Shown in pieces: positions 37,800 to 50,950 of a stretch of DNA of 64,000 nucleotides. Made by a program: the position numbers and the translations under genes. The stretch spans positions 45,879,496-45,943,495 of the forward strand of contig CM068587.1 of the NCBI GenBank assembly GCA_035048485.1. The letters are read 5' to 3'. The notes below the pieces were generated by a model that saw only the letters and a program-made list of their open reading frames with translations, was not told where the DNA came from and searched no databases. Position 1 is the stretch's first letter, and every line of letters begins with the position of its first letter. The DNA is from Pteria penguin (lineage: Eukaryota; Mollusca; Bivalvia; Pterioida; Pteriidae).

Positions 37800-38445
37800 T
37801 GTCTTTGTCATCCGTAGTCAAAAACTTTAACCTGGATCACAACTTTAGAACCATTAGAGACAGGACTTTAATATTTCAGATAAATACCGGTATTCCTTGT
37901 GCCAAGACCTTTTATTGAGTACCAAAAATTTTTGTTGTTGTGACCTTGACCTTGAAGTTTGACCAAGTTTTAAAAACCTTTAACCTTGGTCATAATTTAT
38001 GAACAGTAAAAGATAGGGCTTAAATATTTCATGTGTTTAGTTCTTGGGGCAGGACCTTTCATTACGTATCAAAATTTTTTACTTTTTGACCTTGACCTAC
38101 TTACTAAAACTTTATCATCAATCATAACATAAGAACCTTTAGAGACACCTTTAATATCTCACATGTGAATTCCTTGTGTCTCGACGTTTCATTGGGTACC
38201 AAACTTTTCAACCTTGTGACCTTGACCTTGAAGTTTGACATAAGATGTAAGAATTTAACCTTGATCATAACTTATGAACAATAAGAGATAACGTGTATTC
38301 CTTGTGACAAGACCTTTCATTGCATATTAAAAGTTTTTACAGTTTGACCTTGACCTTGTAGATTGACCTATTTACAAAAAAAAACCTTTTTTGTATAAGT
38401 TTGGCTGCCATCAGCAAGCTCTGTTGTCTTCTGACAACTCTTGTT
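37800..38445. repeat. Tandem block of 'GTGACCTTGACCTTGAAG' dispersed repeat
   Basis: Three to four diverged copies of a roughly 140-150 bp unit contain CTTGTGCCAAGACCTTT, GTGACCTTGACCTTGAAGTT and TTATGAACAGTAAAAGATAG. It shares these phrases with 1945-2425 and 47340-47740. Confidence 0.6.
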
Positions 38446-38924
38446 TTGTCCAGGATTGATCATAGGTTCATAAAATCTGCAGCTACAATAATATTTAATT
38501 TGTGTTTGTTTTATTGTTAGGTATGTTGTATCAGTAAATGTTAGATTAATTAGACTAGATTTGAAGTGCCATGATCTCAGAATTAGATTTTAGTAGCAAT
38601 TTTTAGTGGTTATTACAAAAAAACATAGACTACTATTAAGACCTTGCAAAATAAAGGGAATCACATTAGTTTAGATGTTATTTGTACCAGTTTTTGTGTA
38701 GTTTTTGTGCATGAATTGAGATATCAGCTACCAGTCTGTGATACACATCAAAGAGCATGTCAGATAATGTATATCTGTAATATATTGTATTTTCTGATAT
38801 GCAAATGTGGATAGTAGTCCAATTACATTGTGTATGACAGTGCATCTGTATATGCAATTGCTTTTTCAAATAATTTTGTTTCCTAGTATGATTGCCAGTT
38901 TTTGGGATGGGGGGAGGAAGGTTA

Positions 38925-39400
38925 TACCTCTGCCATATATGACTTTGGGCATATAGTATTGCACCTCTCCGTCATTCCATCCTTCCTTCATTCCGTCATG
39001 ATACAGTTTGTCTTCGCAGTTCCTCCTAAACCCTTGGGAGGATGAAATGAAAGTTGGTACCAAGATCACAATGTGATGTGCATATTGTAAAGGGAATGTT
39101 GTCCAAAAATGCTTTACAAGAGTTATAGGCCTTGGACTTAGATTTTGATGCATATATAGTAAATTCACCTTGCCTTCACAACTTCTCCTTAATTTTTGGG
39201 AGGATTTCAATAAAACTTAGTACAAATACAGATCATTATATATAGATGTGCATATTTTAAGAAGAATCCTGTCCAAAAATTTTACAGGAGCTATGGCCCT
39301 ATATTTCATATAATTTCAAAATGTCATCCTTTTCAAAACACATACTTGAACAACTTTGCTCTCAGCGGGGGCATTCGTGGGGTACCAACACTTCTAGTTT
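38925..39400. repeat. Dispersed 'gggcatatagtattgcac' repeat
   Basis: The left border reads TGGGCATATAGTATTGCACC and the right border CAGCGGGGGCATTCGTGG, followed by a T run of about 18. The middle has two copies of a segment with AATGTTGTCCAAAAATG and GGGAGGAT. It is related to 28195-28700. Confidence 0.6.
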
Positions 39401-42261
39401 TTTTTTTTTTTTTTTTCTTTTTAAGTGATGTTAATTGTTATTGAAGAGAAGCATGAATATTTATTACTATAAATGATTGAGCACAAACACTACAAGCTTT
39501 ATGAAACACTGTTTCTTGTTTCATAATAATCTTGTCCTGATACAACACTGGTTTACATGGATGAGAACATGTAAAACTACATGTAGGAGTACTGTACATG
39601 TAAAACTCTTCCTAACATGTAATTGTGATCGTTTAACCTTTATGCTATTATCCTGATTATTGCTTTCAGTGACATTATTACATTGTATTTTATAATTTGA
39701 TATGCAGAATCAGTTGAGATTTCTTATTTGACTTATGTAATAAATATATTTGATAGTACTATTTATGTTCTTTATAAAATCGTGACTTTACATTTAATAA
39801 GTGATGGAATGTTTTGTTGGAAAATGGGCTTTTTCCTCATTTTGATGTTGCTTTATATATTTTTGATACCATAAGGTTTTTCTGCATTTCCATACCTGTT
39901 TATTTTTATGACCTCTCAGCTGGAGAAACTTGTTGACCCTTGATCTATATAGGGAGGAATATTATATTTTTAAATGTGTGTCCTTTGATCATTCTGCTGT
40001 TGCTGTTAGTGGGTAGGTGGGCCCGTGAACCAGTTAACCACGCCAATTCATTGACTGTTGTCATATCAAATGACTGTCTTAAGTCAATATCGTAACTGCA
40101 CTATAATCGAACATTTTTGTGATGTCCTTATGTAAATTTTTCATACCATTACACTATATACTGTATATTTTTGTGGTGACTTCTGTCATATGGCTGAGTC
40201 AGTAACTTTTCTTTCTTCCTTGGTAAAACATGGTACATTAGATAGCAGTAGCAGGGAATGTGGTGATATCTCATGACTCATAAAGCAGATTAAAGGTGAG
40301 ACCCATTGCCAGAGTGGACTTGTCTCTTTACAGAACCCTCTTTGCATGGGTCTGTTTCTTCAGTTCTGGAATTAAAAACATAAATTTATGTAAAAGTATC
40401 ACCTCGTGTGTGTGTCCAAACAAACAGCTTAGGACTCCAGAAAACCCAGTAAATTTACTATTACTACATGTATTAGTTTCTCTTAATCGGCAAATTTTGT
40501 CTTGTCTTAAAAGAACAATTCTTTATATAAGTATTGTCTACACATAATTGTGTTTCCTCATGTTGACCCGTCACGATTTCCGTTTGACAAATTCTTGATA
40601 TCTCTATCCAAGAATATCTTGGAAGGCAAAATAGCTGGTACACTTCACGCGCGTCTACCACATTTTGAGCAATTACCACTCGTGCAACATCTGTATTTTA
40701 TTTACTTATAATTGCAAAAGTGATTGATTAATTGTCCTGTTGACCTAAAGTCAACATTTCTAAGATTATTATCGATACTAATTACATGCGATATGTGTGC
40801 TTTAGTACCCACACTGACCATCTCTTGATTGTTTGTTGGCTTCATATCTTCCAAAGCATGTTCAGTTTCATATACTGGTTGGGGGGGGGGGGGTAATCAA
40901 GACAGATATTTTCAATTCTAATCGTGAAATTGATCTTTATTACATGTGGTGAGATTCAAAACATTACAAAATTATAAGTATGGTTGAATTCAGAGCTGAA
41001 CACTGATCACTGTTGACGGTACATGTGCGGCCATTGAGTCATTTGTGCGATTGAATGTTATTGGTAATCAAGAATACATCAATGTCAAAGCTTCGGCGTC
41101 GCAGACGGTGTGGCCACCCTTACATGGGGATATAAAGTATAAGGTGAAACTTTTATTTATTTTACTTCAAATATGGGCTATCACACTGTCATGGAAGGCG
41201 AAGCCCGGGTAGACTTGCGACAGCGCTTCTGTTATCCTGTCCTTTTATTTCTTGATTGCAAAATATATCTAATCAGACCAATGCTGTTCAAATATGGCCG
41301 TGTATCCAATACATTTTATACGGTGAGTAGTTTTCATGTAAAAAAAATCTGAGCATAATTTGTTGTTCTTAGAATCACTGTACGTAAGTTTCATTACGCC
41401 ATTTCAATGTATGAAAATTGCTTCACTGGAGGAAGATGAAATTGAATATGAGTTGGATGGTGTCAACACCTGAATTAATATCGGCATTGTATGCTTGCAT
41501 TAGTATTCATAGTTCTGACTGATCCGGCAAATATGGACTTCAGTGATTAGTCGATAGTTTTTACTTTCATAATTTTTCCAAAGAAACTTACCGCACCTAT
41601 GGTAGTAATTCATAGTGTATGAGACGAAGAAGGACGCGTAACAAGCAGTGGAACTTATATTGATGCCGAAATACTCTATCTTTTTAAAACATTTTGACGT
41701 TTTTTGATTTACTTTTATACAGCGTTCCACAGTACTAGCAATGACAGGTGCGAACAAAGGAATTTGATTTGAAAAATGGAGGGGACTTACTTCAGATTTG
41801 ATTAAAAATGGTATAAGAGTGGCAACTACGATGAATCTTCTCCATTGACGAACGGACGGAAAAACATACGGCGGAACAAGTAAATCCCGAAACCGCAAGA
41901 CGTGACATCGGTTTTTATAATATTGTCATACACGGGGCTACGTCTTGCAACTATGTACCCTTCCCCGCCTAACATTTGGGGGGGGGGGTATATAATAAAA
42001 GTGGGTGAAAGATCGTAACAAATGTTTGATATCGATGTTATCAATCACCCTCGTACTGTTTAGATAGACGACTAGATGAGTTACAAGGTGCACAGTTGTG
42101 GACAAACTGCATATTCTATCAAAACTTTCATGACATGAGCGGCACGCCCATTGTCGTTTGACCTCAATCACGCGGCCAGATAGGCATAGTTTTAATAGAT
42201 TACAAAGAATGTCAACCAGATATTAATTTATCTTTAATTATGTAATTGGTGGCGCTAGTTC
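39401..42261. other. Intergenic, no gene recognised
   Basis: I find no supportable exon. Two long G runs occur, at 40881-40893 and 41978-41988. Open frames on either strand here have no recognisable family. Confidence 0.4.
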
Positions 42262-42615
42262 ATCTTTTGCAAACGGTCATCGATTCCAGACTTGCAAGCA
42301 ACTGTAACAGGCGGGAGAGAAAGATGTGACCGGACCCAGAACCTTCCGCTGTTAAGGCGGACGCTCTCGACACTGAGATATCCGGGCCGGTACCCATCCG
42401 TCACACTTCTCTCCTGCCAGCGGTTTCCTAGTCTGACAACCAAAACACACCACTACCCAAAGATCGTAACCTTCACTTCACGGAACCAATTGTAGCAAGC
42501 AGGAGAAAAAGATATGGCCGGACCCGGGAATCGAACACGAAACCTCTGCTATCAAGATGGACGCTCTCACCATTGAGCTATCTGGGCCGATACCCGTCCG
42601 TCACCCGACGATACC
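42262..42615 (-). mobile_element. Dimeric tRNA-related SINE, reverse orientation
   Basis: On the minus strand two tRNA-like modules appear. One has GATAGCTCAATGGTGAGAG and GTTCGATTCCCGGG. The other has GATATCTCAGTGTCGAGAG. They are separated by GGTTACGATCTTTGGGTAG and TAGGAAACCGCTGG. The arrangement and linker match the locus at 14380-14705, showing that the dimer moves as one unit. Confidence 0.6.
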
Positions 42616-43596
42616 CTTGCCGGGAAATGTGCACCTTCGCAAACACACAGATGATCCGAGGAGGTGGTTTGTAACTTGCCAACTGTTACGTTAAGGCGAA
42701 ATTTCTATAAAATGATACAATTAAACACAACGATCATTTATTGCTTGGCATGTCCGCAGACCAGTGATTTTCAATATCGCATTTGATATCTATGTCGGAA
42801 ACAACGGGTTAAAGTTCAAACAAAATCTCGTTACTTGAAATCCGTGTTATCTATCATTCAACTGTTAATTAAAAAAAAAAATACACACGGGTTGGAGAAC
42901 AATACATATCATTCTCCTGTTCTAGAAACGCGACAGAGCAAAACTGTCAGAATGCCGGAAGGTATCGCTACGTCGTTTGCTGTAATTTGATCAGAATGAT
43001 GGTTCAAAGCATGTACATGTAATAAGAAAAACAGGAAGTACACGAATACTCTTTATTCTTTCAATTCAGGACATTTTTGCATACGTCATCCATGTTGATA
43101 AACAGGTTTTCAGATGGAGAAGGTCGTGTGAGATCCAGCATAAGCGACTTAGAAAATTGCATTAATGGTAGACGAATGGCAAACTATTGCAGTTTGCTGG
43201 ATTATGGTAATAGCGTAGTTTATAACAAAGAATTCTGTCGATTTTCCCCGTGATATTAAATCATTATATAGAATGCGAAATATTACACCGCAGTTCTCCG
43301 AATATATGATGAAGACTTTATGCTTGAGCTTCAGTATCCCGAGTTTAGTCCCTTATTTGCAACGGCTTGTTTGTAGACGAGAAAGTAGTCTGGGTGAACT
43401 AATTAATGCCATAAAATGTAAATGCCTACTTTAATTCTACTCGGAAGCAATGCTAACTAAATTTCCATGATTACTCTACCTCTTGCAAAGTATACGATGA
43501 TGTTCCGTAGTTCTTACTGGTGGAAAAGTCAGTTTTACTTAACCTCGATGTCGGCGTGACACCATACTAAGATCTAAGCGAAGATAATCCCCCGAA

Positions 43597-43730
43597 ACAC
43601 TCCGAAGAAGACCTTAGCCCAATCGGAACACCTCGACCTTTTGCAGGTAAATAATATTATTTGCTTGCAGAAAGTCGAGGTGTTCCGAATGACCTTAGCT
43701 TGGTTCCGGAGGGTCCCAAGAATCGGAGTG
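43597..43730. repeat. Near-perfect palindrome (foldback element)
   Basis: The inner arms TCGGAACACCTCGACCTTTT and its inverse AAAGTCGAGGTGTTCCGA flank an ATAATATTAT centre. Outer arms CACTCCGAAGAAGACCTTAG and CTAAGGTC...GAATCGGAGTG (read inverted) extend the symmetry with more mismatches. It encodes nothing. Confidence 0.6.
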
Positions 43731-44634
43731 ACTTTGGAGAAAAACTCAGTGTTTATCATAGACGATAATGCAGCGTTGTTGTACCATATTTTGAACAGAG
43801 CTATATGTTATGAGTCGATATAACTACTGAAATTTAGCGAGGAATCCTACGGAGATTGAGCCCCTTTCTCGATCCTTTAGGTACAGTCCATTTGATATTC
43901 GAGGCGCGACTTGGGGTTTTTTTTCGAAAAAAAAATGAAAACCAACGTTCATTGCTCGGAATATTGGTAGACAAAAAATTTGCTCATGATATCAGAAAAA
44001 AAAGACCTTGCTCATATGCCTTGAATCCCTTTTATACCAACTGCAGATTTAATTTAATTTACAATGTATTAACTTCTGTTTTAATATGCATTGTGTGTAA
44101 ATGGTATTCTCAGATCCAAATCTACGACCATCTCACTGCAGTCACAATACTCAAAATCAAGTAACGATGTGGACAGGGAGACGGCACTAGTAATAAAATA
44201 TGTTGTGAGTCGGGAGAGAAAGAGAGAGAGAGAGTAAAAAAGTAAAAAAAAAATACGTGCAGTAATTTCCTGACAATAAAACGGGATGAACCAATTTACT
44301 ATGGAATGATACGTCAATATCGTTCACGATTTCGTTTTATTCTATTATTAGTGCCGTCGAACTGAATGACAGTGTGTGCCAGGTCTGATGCCTTAACGAA
44401 ATGGATCAAGGCCACTACCTACCCACAGACAGAACTTTGCTGTGTGTATTTTACAAATGTAAAAAAAAAAAATAATGGATAGAGTATGTATTCCAAGTTT
44501 TGTTGCATTTTTGCAAAAACGAGATTTCAAAATATCGGATTCGGATAGAAAAGGATGATGTATCCCCCAACAAGTGCCTTGTGGTCATCCCCACTTCGAG
44601 AACTGCTTTGCGCCTCTAACAGATTATTGTATCT

Positions 44635-44975
44635 GTGTAGTGGCTGCATGTAGTTGGTATATGCCGCCACAATGTTGTCCTTTGCCACTGACCACCTTGG
44701 CGCAGTGAGGGATTTTACGTGCTAACGTATATGTAACACACAATATACAGATCTTGTTCTCTCGTGTTTCTCCAACGAGAGAACAAGATCTGCATTTTAA
44801 GTAGATTGATGTAACACGGGGCTTCTATTTATTTACAATGTCTCACCCGAGAGACAGATGGGATTGGGAGGCAGAAGATGAGAAATCCAAGCGAATACCC
44901 AGAATTGAACCCAAGTCCTAAGATCTGAAGATATAAATGCAATACCACTTCACCAGTCTGTCCCACGTGTAAGTA
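44635..44975 (-). mobile_element. Diverged SINE, reverse orientation, with an inserted perfect hairpin
   Basis: On the minus strand an A-box-like GACTGGTGAAGTGGTATTGC and a B-box-like GGTTCAATTC are followed by the family body (GCACGTAAAATCCCTCACTG). In the middle, 44748-44792 holds a 17-bp perfect inverted repeat, CAGATCTTGTTCTCTCG and its complement, around an 11-nt loop. That hairpin is not part of other copies. Confidence 0.55.
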
Positions 44976-47339
44976 AGGGGGCATGGATTAGGCACAGGCA
45001 ACTCTAAGTTCCTTTCGAAGGCCAGGATCAATAGAGTTCCCATGTGATGTTACACCAGTTAGTAGCTGGCCGCCATGTTGAATATTACAACTCTCGGACC
45101 CTTTTCCGTTCTACCATGTTAAGAGAGCTGTAGTATTCTGAAAGGGAGATCACAGCCTGCCATGACTACTATTTTTCACTATTCAGTCTGGGAAGGTGGG
45201 GATGTTGTGTTTCAGTCTTGAAAATGGCCGAAAATAACCTTTTTTGTTTGGGGGGGGGGGGTTTAACATTTTCCCACCAAAAGGGGGTTGCAATCTCCCC
45301 TGAAAAAAAAAAAACTGATTTCCGCCCCCAACTGATTTCTACCTCTCAAACATGGCATAGCGGTGTTCAGGGCCTGTCAATTCAACTCAGGGGCACTAAG
45401 GAGTACAGGAAATTGTTCCTATCCTTGCACGAGTAAATATTTTCCAGAGCCTGAACACTTTTTATCTTTACACGATCAAAATAACTTGTACTATTAACGT
45501 TCATAAAAAAAGAACAAATTAATACATGTATACTGTTGCAATACAATTAATTACATAACGACCCATGAAATAAATATGATCGGCCAAATATAGTGGGGGG
45601 GGGGGGGGGGGCAGCGGCCCCACCCCCTTCCTTTGGTTTCTACGGCCATGTTACAAAACGAGTAGTTTTGTACGGGCAGATGTGGGTAGGCTAAGTTTGA
45701 GAGTTGTAATCCAATGAAGGAGATAAATTTTACCATTTGAAGGAAATTACGGTTGAATGGGAAAACTGTATTGCGGAACAACGTCACGTCACACATTTAG
45801 AACCCCTAAATGATTTGTCCTCAATATGGGGAAATATTCTAATCTCATACGCGTTCTTCTACAAGATGCTCAGTCATAACACCAGGGTTTCAAGAAGTAG
45901 CAAAAAGGTATGATGATTTGACCATAGACAGTTCAGATTTGTAGCATTTGTAGTATTTTAAGTCATTCGTAGCATGATAATAATTATACATCTACAAAGT
46001 TTCGTAAGATTTAGTTATTATTAGAGCGTTTACGGTAATGTTTATTTTACCTTTCCAGCTAATAAACGATGACATCATATATTCCTACGCAAAGGTAGGT
46101 CAAAATATTACAAGATGCGAAAGTGTAGACATATAATGTAATGATAATGGTACTTATACCTTACATTCAGATAAGATAGATTCACCCTGTTGACCTCGAA
46201 GTTATTGTTAAATGATATGAACGGCAGTGAAAATACAATGGACTATTTTTTTGTCGGCATTTTATTCCATAGTGTCTGGTTCCCGCAATCTTCAGCAGCC
46301 AATTCCGGTAGCTTTCAAGTAAATGTTTATAGATCCAGAATTATAGAGCAAGGGATTTATATTATAGTGAGAAAACAGTATTAGCACCTGAGGTGAGTAC
46401 TCAAACGTGCATGATATATCTGCGAATTTGAATCATCCAAGCGTCCCGTTTTTTTTTCAACATGGCGCGGATGGTTTCTGACGGCATCATAGAAGCCAAG
46501 GGTAACATGTTTTGAAGGATGCTAGATGTGATTCATCCTCAAATGCAAACTGCATGAGGTGTATCATTGGGTGGGGAATGTGTGAATAATGTTTATAGGT
46601 AATTAACTCGTGCAGCTGATCAGTAGTGTATAGTTTATATTAACCATGCAACAGTCATAACCGTGGTGTCTGTACATCAATAACCGCGAGAGATGCCTTC
46701 TTGCTATTTGTATTGATCGATTGATGTTAAATATATCCAAGAATGGAGGCTAGGGATTGTCTCAAATTCAGTGCTGTGTTTAGAGTACAATAATTTATTG
46801 TTTAGCAGTCAAAAAACACTGTTTTATGCTTTGAACACCTAGAGCTTTTGAAAACAAAAATGAATTAAACAAAAAATACCTGTAGATCTAGTAATCTATT
46901 TTAGCACTTAGTACCACATCAGGGTAACACATTGACAGATATTGTAGACTAGTCATTAAATGACTAATCCCTTTGCTGTACCAAGCGAGCTTTAAGATTG
47001 GAAAGAACACTGAGTCAGTATAACATATGTGGAAATGTATTTACATACACATACAAGACATTTGAATTGAAGCAGTACAAACATCAAGTAGATTCATAAA
47101 GTACTGAGGGACTAAAAGAGGCTAGGGAAATCTAAGAATACATGTAGATAGACTAGGCCTTGACCCTATAACCTATGAGTAAGATAGTACATGTTATAAT
47201 ATATGATACGATAACATCATTGGATGTAGTACATGTATGTACAGTGCAGTTTGTAGTATATGTATATTTAGAAAGTGGGGTAAATTGTAAAGTTGTACCA
47301 ATGTCTTTGTATTTGGGTTAAGAACATCTTACATGTGTA

Positions 47340-47740
47340 TTTCCTATATTGAGTAGGATTCAAAAGGTAAAAGTTTGAGGTCACATTGTGAAGGATCACT
47401 TTGAGAGGGAATACCCTTTCTCATAGTGCCCTTGTTTCAATATCATTTATGAGACTATTTATTGAAGGAAAGTTTCTTTTTATGGCCTTTCAATTGGAGA
47501 TTAGAGGTATAAATACTTTGGCCTTTCTGTTTGTGATAAAAACTTCAATATTGGTAACACTTTGTGAGTAGTAACAAAGTAAGGCTTTGACATTTCACAT
47601 GTGTGTTCATTATGAAAATATCTTTTTGTGGATACCAAAATTTTGTACCTTGAATTTGTCCTTAGACCTACCTATTAAAGACTTAAATATTGGCTGCTGT
47701 GCCAGGGATATTTGTTGATTCAGTGACTCACAAACACATC
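47340..47740. repeat. Dispersed 'CTTGAATTTGTCC / GACC' repeat
   Basis: It carries phrases such as AAGGCTTTGACATTTCACAT and GTGTGTTCATTATGAAAATA, found in diverged form in the 37800-38445 block. Noncoding. Confidence 0.4.
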
Positions 47741-47767
47741 TTGTTTCACACTATTGGCTCTCTTCAT

Positions 47768-47940
47768 TATAAAGAGTTATTTCCCTTTTGATTAGATATT
47801 TGATGTCGGACCATTGTAACATCTACCAGTTCTATGGAAACTGGAGTAAAAATGGGAAATGATATAGAAATTGTATGACGTTACAATGGTTTAACATCAG
47901 ATACCTGCTCATATGGGAAATACATGTCACTCTGTATAAC
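47768..47940. mobile_element. Foldback MITE, second copy of the 13323 family
   Basis: The left arm AAAGAGTTATTTCCCTTTTG and the right arm CATATGGGAAATACATG...ACTCTGTATAAC are inverted and share their sequence with the ends of the element at 13323-13499. The CRE palindromes of that copy are not intact here; TGATGTCGG and TGACGTTA stand in their place. Confidence 0.6.
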
Positions 47941-48540
47941 ACAAAAACCCAATTACCTCATGCATGTATAAGACTATGGCTTGGGGATTTTTTTTTTTTA
48001 CTGAGTTCAGGTAATAACACCTTTTACTTTTTAATGAATTGATAATACAGCATCTTTCTGAACAGTGAATTCAAGATTTTTTGGTTCAAGGCCAGTACTA
48101 TGATCTCACCAGGAGTCAGTATCTACTACTAATACTTGAATCAGACATGTCAGATGCATCTTGCCCATGTAGCCACACAGTAGTGTAAAGACATTCGCTA
48201 TAAACCAATAAAGGCCAACATGTGTAGAGAGGAAGAATGTACTGGTATTCACTATTGTTCAGTATCCATTGAGCTATAGATGTACATCTTGGCTATATTC
48301 CCTGCAGTATTTTGAGTAACAATATTCTGTATTTTGTTTAATTGAGCCATAGCAAGTCCTTTCATCAGAGAAAGTTATGGTACAATATCATTATTTACAT
48401 GTATTTGTCTGTTCGTTAATCTACGATGCTGTGACACCCTTTACTCTTTATCATAGTTATATGTGTAAGATCTGAAATTATTCTCTGATATGCAGTGATA
48501 CATGTACAGTCATAGGGGTTTTTATTTCTAAATGAAAAGA

Positions 48541-48815
48541 AGTTAGTGTGGCTCAGATGTTTGGCTTGTTACCTAAAGGTCCAAGGTTTGACTCCCACAC
48601 CACACCACAACGGTGTCCTGTCTTTCAGATTAGACAGCAAAAACTGTAGTCCCGTGTCATGTATTTGGTAGGCGTGGCACGTAAAAGATCCCTCTCTGTT
48701 TCGAGAGTGTTTGCTGTAAAGGTATAAATTTCAGTGCCATGCATCAGGCAGATGCCGTCACCATATATGTGAAATAATCGTGGAGTGACATAAAAAACTC
48801 CCCAATAATCATTCT
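48541..48815 (+). mobile_element. tRNA-derived SINE, diverged
   Basis: A damaged tRNA-like head (TAGTGTGGCTCAGATG, GGTTTGACTCCC) precedes the family body (CAGATTAGACAGCAAAAACT, GGTAGGCGTGGCACGTAAAAG, GGCAGATGCCGTCACCAT). The tail is degraded. Confidence 0.7.
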
Positions 48816-50868
48816 GAATGACAAAGAAAACGTAGGTAATGGGTGCATCTCCAAGTCTGACTTCTACGTGTACTTAGTTACATACGCCTGCGATACGGTC
48901 CCTTTTGTCGTCAACTTCATATGCTTTCCCTAGTTATTTTATTGTATTGTGTTAGATAATGAGTATCGCAGTCTTGACTGTCGGGTTTCAACAATGGATT
49001 TATTGAACTATGGTTCATATGACAAAGCTGTAATTGTGGCCGGAAACGAAACAGATGGGACATTTCTTACATACCTTCTAATAACAATAAAACCCCCTGC
49101 TCGAGATTATGCACCGAAACAAAACATTTTAATTTGTTCAAGTGCCTACAATATCAAGGTCGGGGCAGTATGGGAGATAAAGTATCACCGCATTCAAAAA
49201 CATTAATACATACGCTGGAAAAAATAATAACATTTGGTAACTTTACACTAGCGCTGTGAGGCTTAGTTGGCCTGGTAGATAAGATTAATTGGTAGAGGAG
49301 CTTGCTGCCCGCTGTGTTCAATCTACACTGGTATACTGCATGTGTAGAGCATTATCAAGCGCCGCCTAGCCTACTCCATAGCCTCTCAGTCGGCATCTGA
49401 CACTGCAGTAGTAAGCAGCCAGCACATCGTCTTGGATTTGGGAATCTTATGTGATTGTGTAGAATCCGTGAAATTTTCCCTGGAAAAATTTGTAAAATAG
49501 TTTGTGTGAAGTATCGAGATCTATTTTGGGTTTTTTATGCCCATTCAGCTAGTTATATAGTTATACGAGTGAAAGTATTCGGTAGTGTTCAATGTCAGAG
49601 CAAGTAGTGGATCGATTTATTATCTAGATTCAGCTGGTGTGGTGAGTTAACCATGTTGTACATTGCTATTTTCGTATGCAGTTATAATATAAAGTACAAT
49701 GTTTTTAGTATACTATTAGTTTGTTGTGAATTATTATTGAATTTTCTAGTTCTGTATTCTTACTTATAATGGAAGCTTATACAAATCAGTTGGAATCATG
49801 GTCGTCTATAGTGTGGAAGGTGATAGGTTCGAATCCAATCGACATGATTGCTTCGACTGTTGTCTGTCCTCCCATCTACAAGTACATGTAGTAAAGATCG
49901 AGGTACACTGTCAAAACGAGGCTTATTCGGACGAGAATGGTCGGCCATTTGTGTTATGTCCGTTGCAGAATTTTAAATCATAGTTTGACTTTTTGTGCCG
50001 CCACCAAGAAAGTAAAGCGGACGGAAAAAAAAACAGGCAAACAAAATACGTTACGTGGGGTAAAGCACGTACGAAGAAAAAAAACTCTTTGAGAACGATA
50101 ATTACTAAAATGGTGAAGGTTTTCTAAAAACGAACCAGCTGTATGTACGTCCATTATCGAGATTTAAACCTTGTGTTTATATGTATTAGAATATTGTCAT
50201 TCAATACCTTAACCGAATTTAATTTGATAAGTAATGTTCAGTACGTGGTAAGTTATAAATAGATTGAATTTATTCATGGGTGTTACGTAATATCAGACGG
50301 GTAAGGTAATATACTAGAAGAAAATAACACGCGACAGTTTTACGGTCAGCTACGTATCGCGGCAATCAGTGAATCACAGATATGGGATCCACATGACGGT
50401 ATATTCCCGTGGATCTATAGGAATGCAGATAAACGAGGGATCGATAATTAGTCAGCCTTCCCCCGATTGCAGTACAATGGTAGTAGATCATGGTAACAAA
50501 GCTAATGGAAATAAGGGGTTACTGAACCCCCCAAGCGCAGCCGAGATACACGAAGCGATATCTCCATCCGGGAAAGCGGTATCACAGATGTAAAGTGGAA
50601 TGCTATGTCCACTCGTCTGAATGTGCGATCAGGAATGATTCTTCAAACATTTCGTGGTAGGCTTTGAATTTCATGTTTGCTTATGGAATTCTCTTACTCG
50701 CCCACGTGGATAGAATGAGACCGGACACATTACCCGTAGCATTGTAAGGATGTATCATATCATTTTTAAGAGTGACTGTTCATTATAATGAGGAAAGATT
50801 GGTTGGTTGGGGTCTTTTAACAATTTTCAGTTATATCACATGGAAGTAGGAGGTAACCAACTTCTTAA
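48816..50868. other. Possible 5' region of beta-spectrin, no certain exon
   Basis: Base composition becomes less AT-rich between about 49260 and 50600. A good donor-like GTGAGT follows 49639, and a 74-codon frame at 50369-50593 has a non-repetitive composition, but none of these can be tied to a transcript. A perfect B-box-like GGTTCGAATCC at about 49826 lacks a properly spaced A box. These are candidates for untranslated first exons of the spectrin gene and nothing more. Confidence 0.25.
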
Positions 50869-50869
50869 A

Positions 50870-50950
50870 CATGGTAATACAGTCCGGGAATCGAACTCAG
50901 ATCGCCTGTACGGCGAGAAAATCGCGTAAGCACTACACCAAGTCTGCGCC
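50870..50950 (-). other. tRNA-like sequence (SINE head or tRNA pseudogene)
   Basis: On the minus strand it reads GGCGCAGACTTGGTGTAGTG for the D-arm side and GAGTTCGATTCCCGG for the T-arm side, at normal tRNA spacing. The acceptor stem does not pair (GGCGCAG against GTATTACC), so it is not a functional tRNA. It is probably a retroposon head. Confidence 0.45.

Noticed and set aside
48949..49206. 85-codon + frame with fairly ordinary composition
   Set aside because: No similarity was recognised, no splice sites bound it, and it may be chance. Kept only as part of the possible spectrin 5' region.
49799..49840. Possible tRNA gene at a perfect B box
   Set aside because: No A box at the right spacing and no cloverleaf can be drawn.
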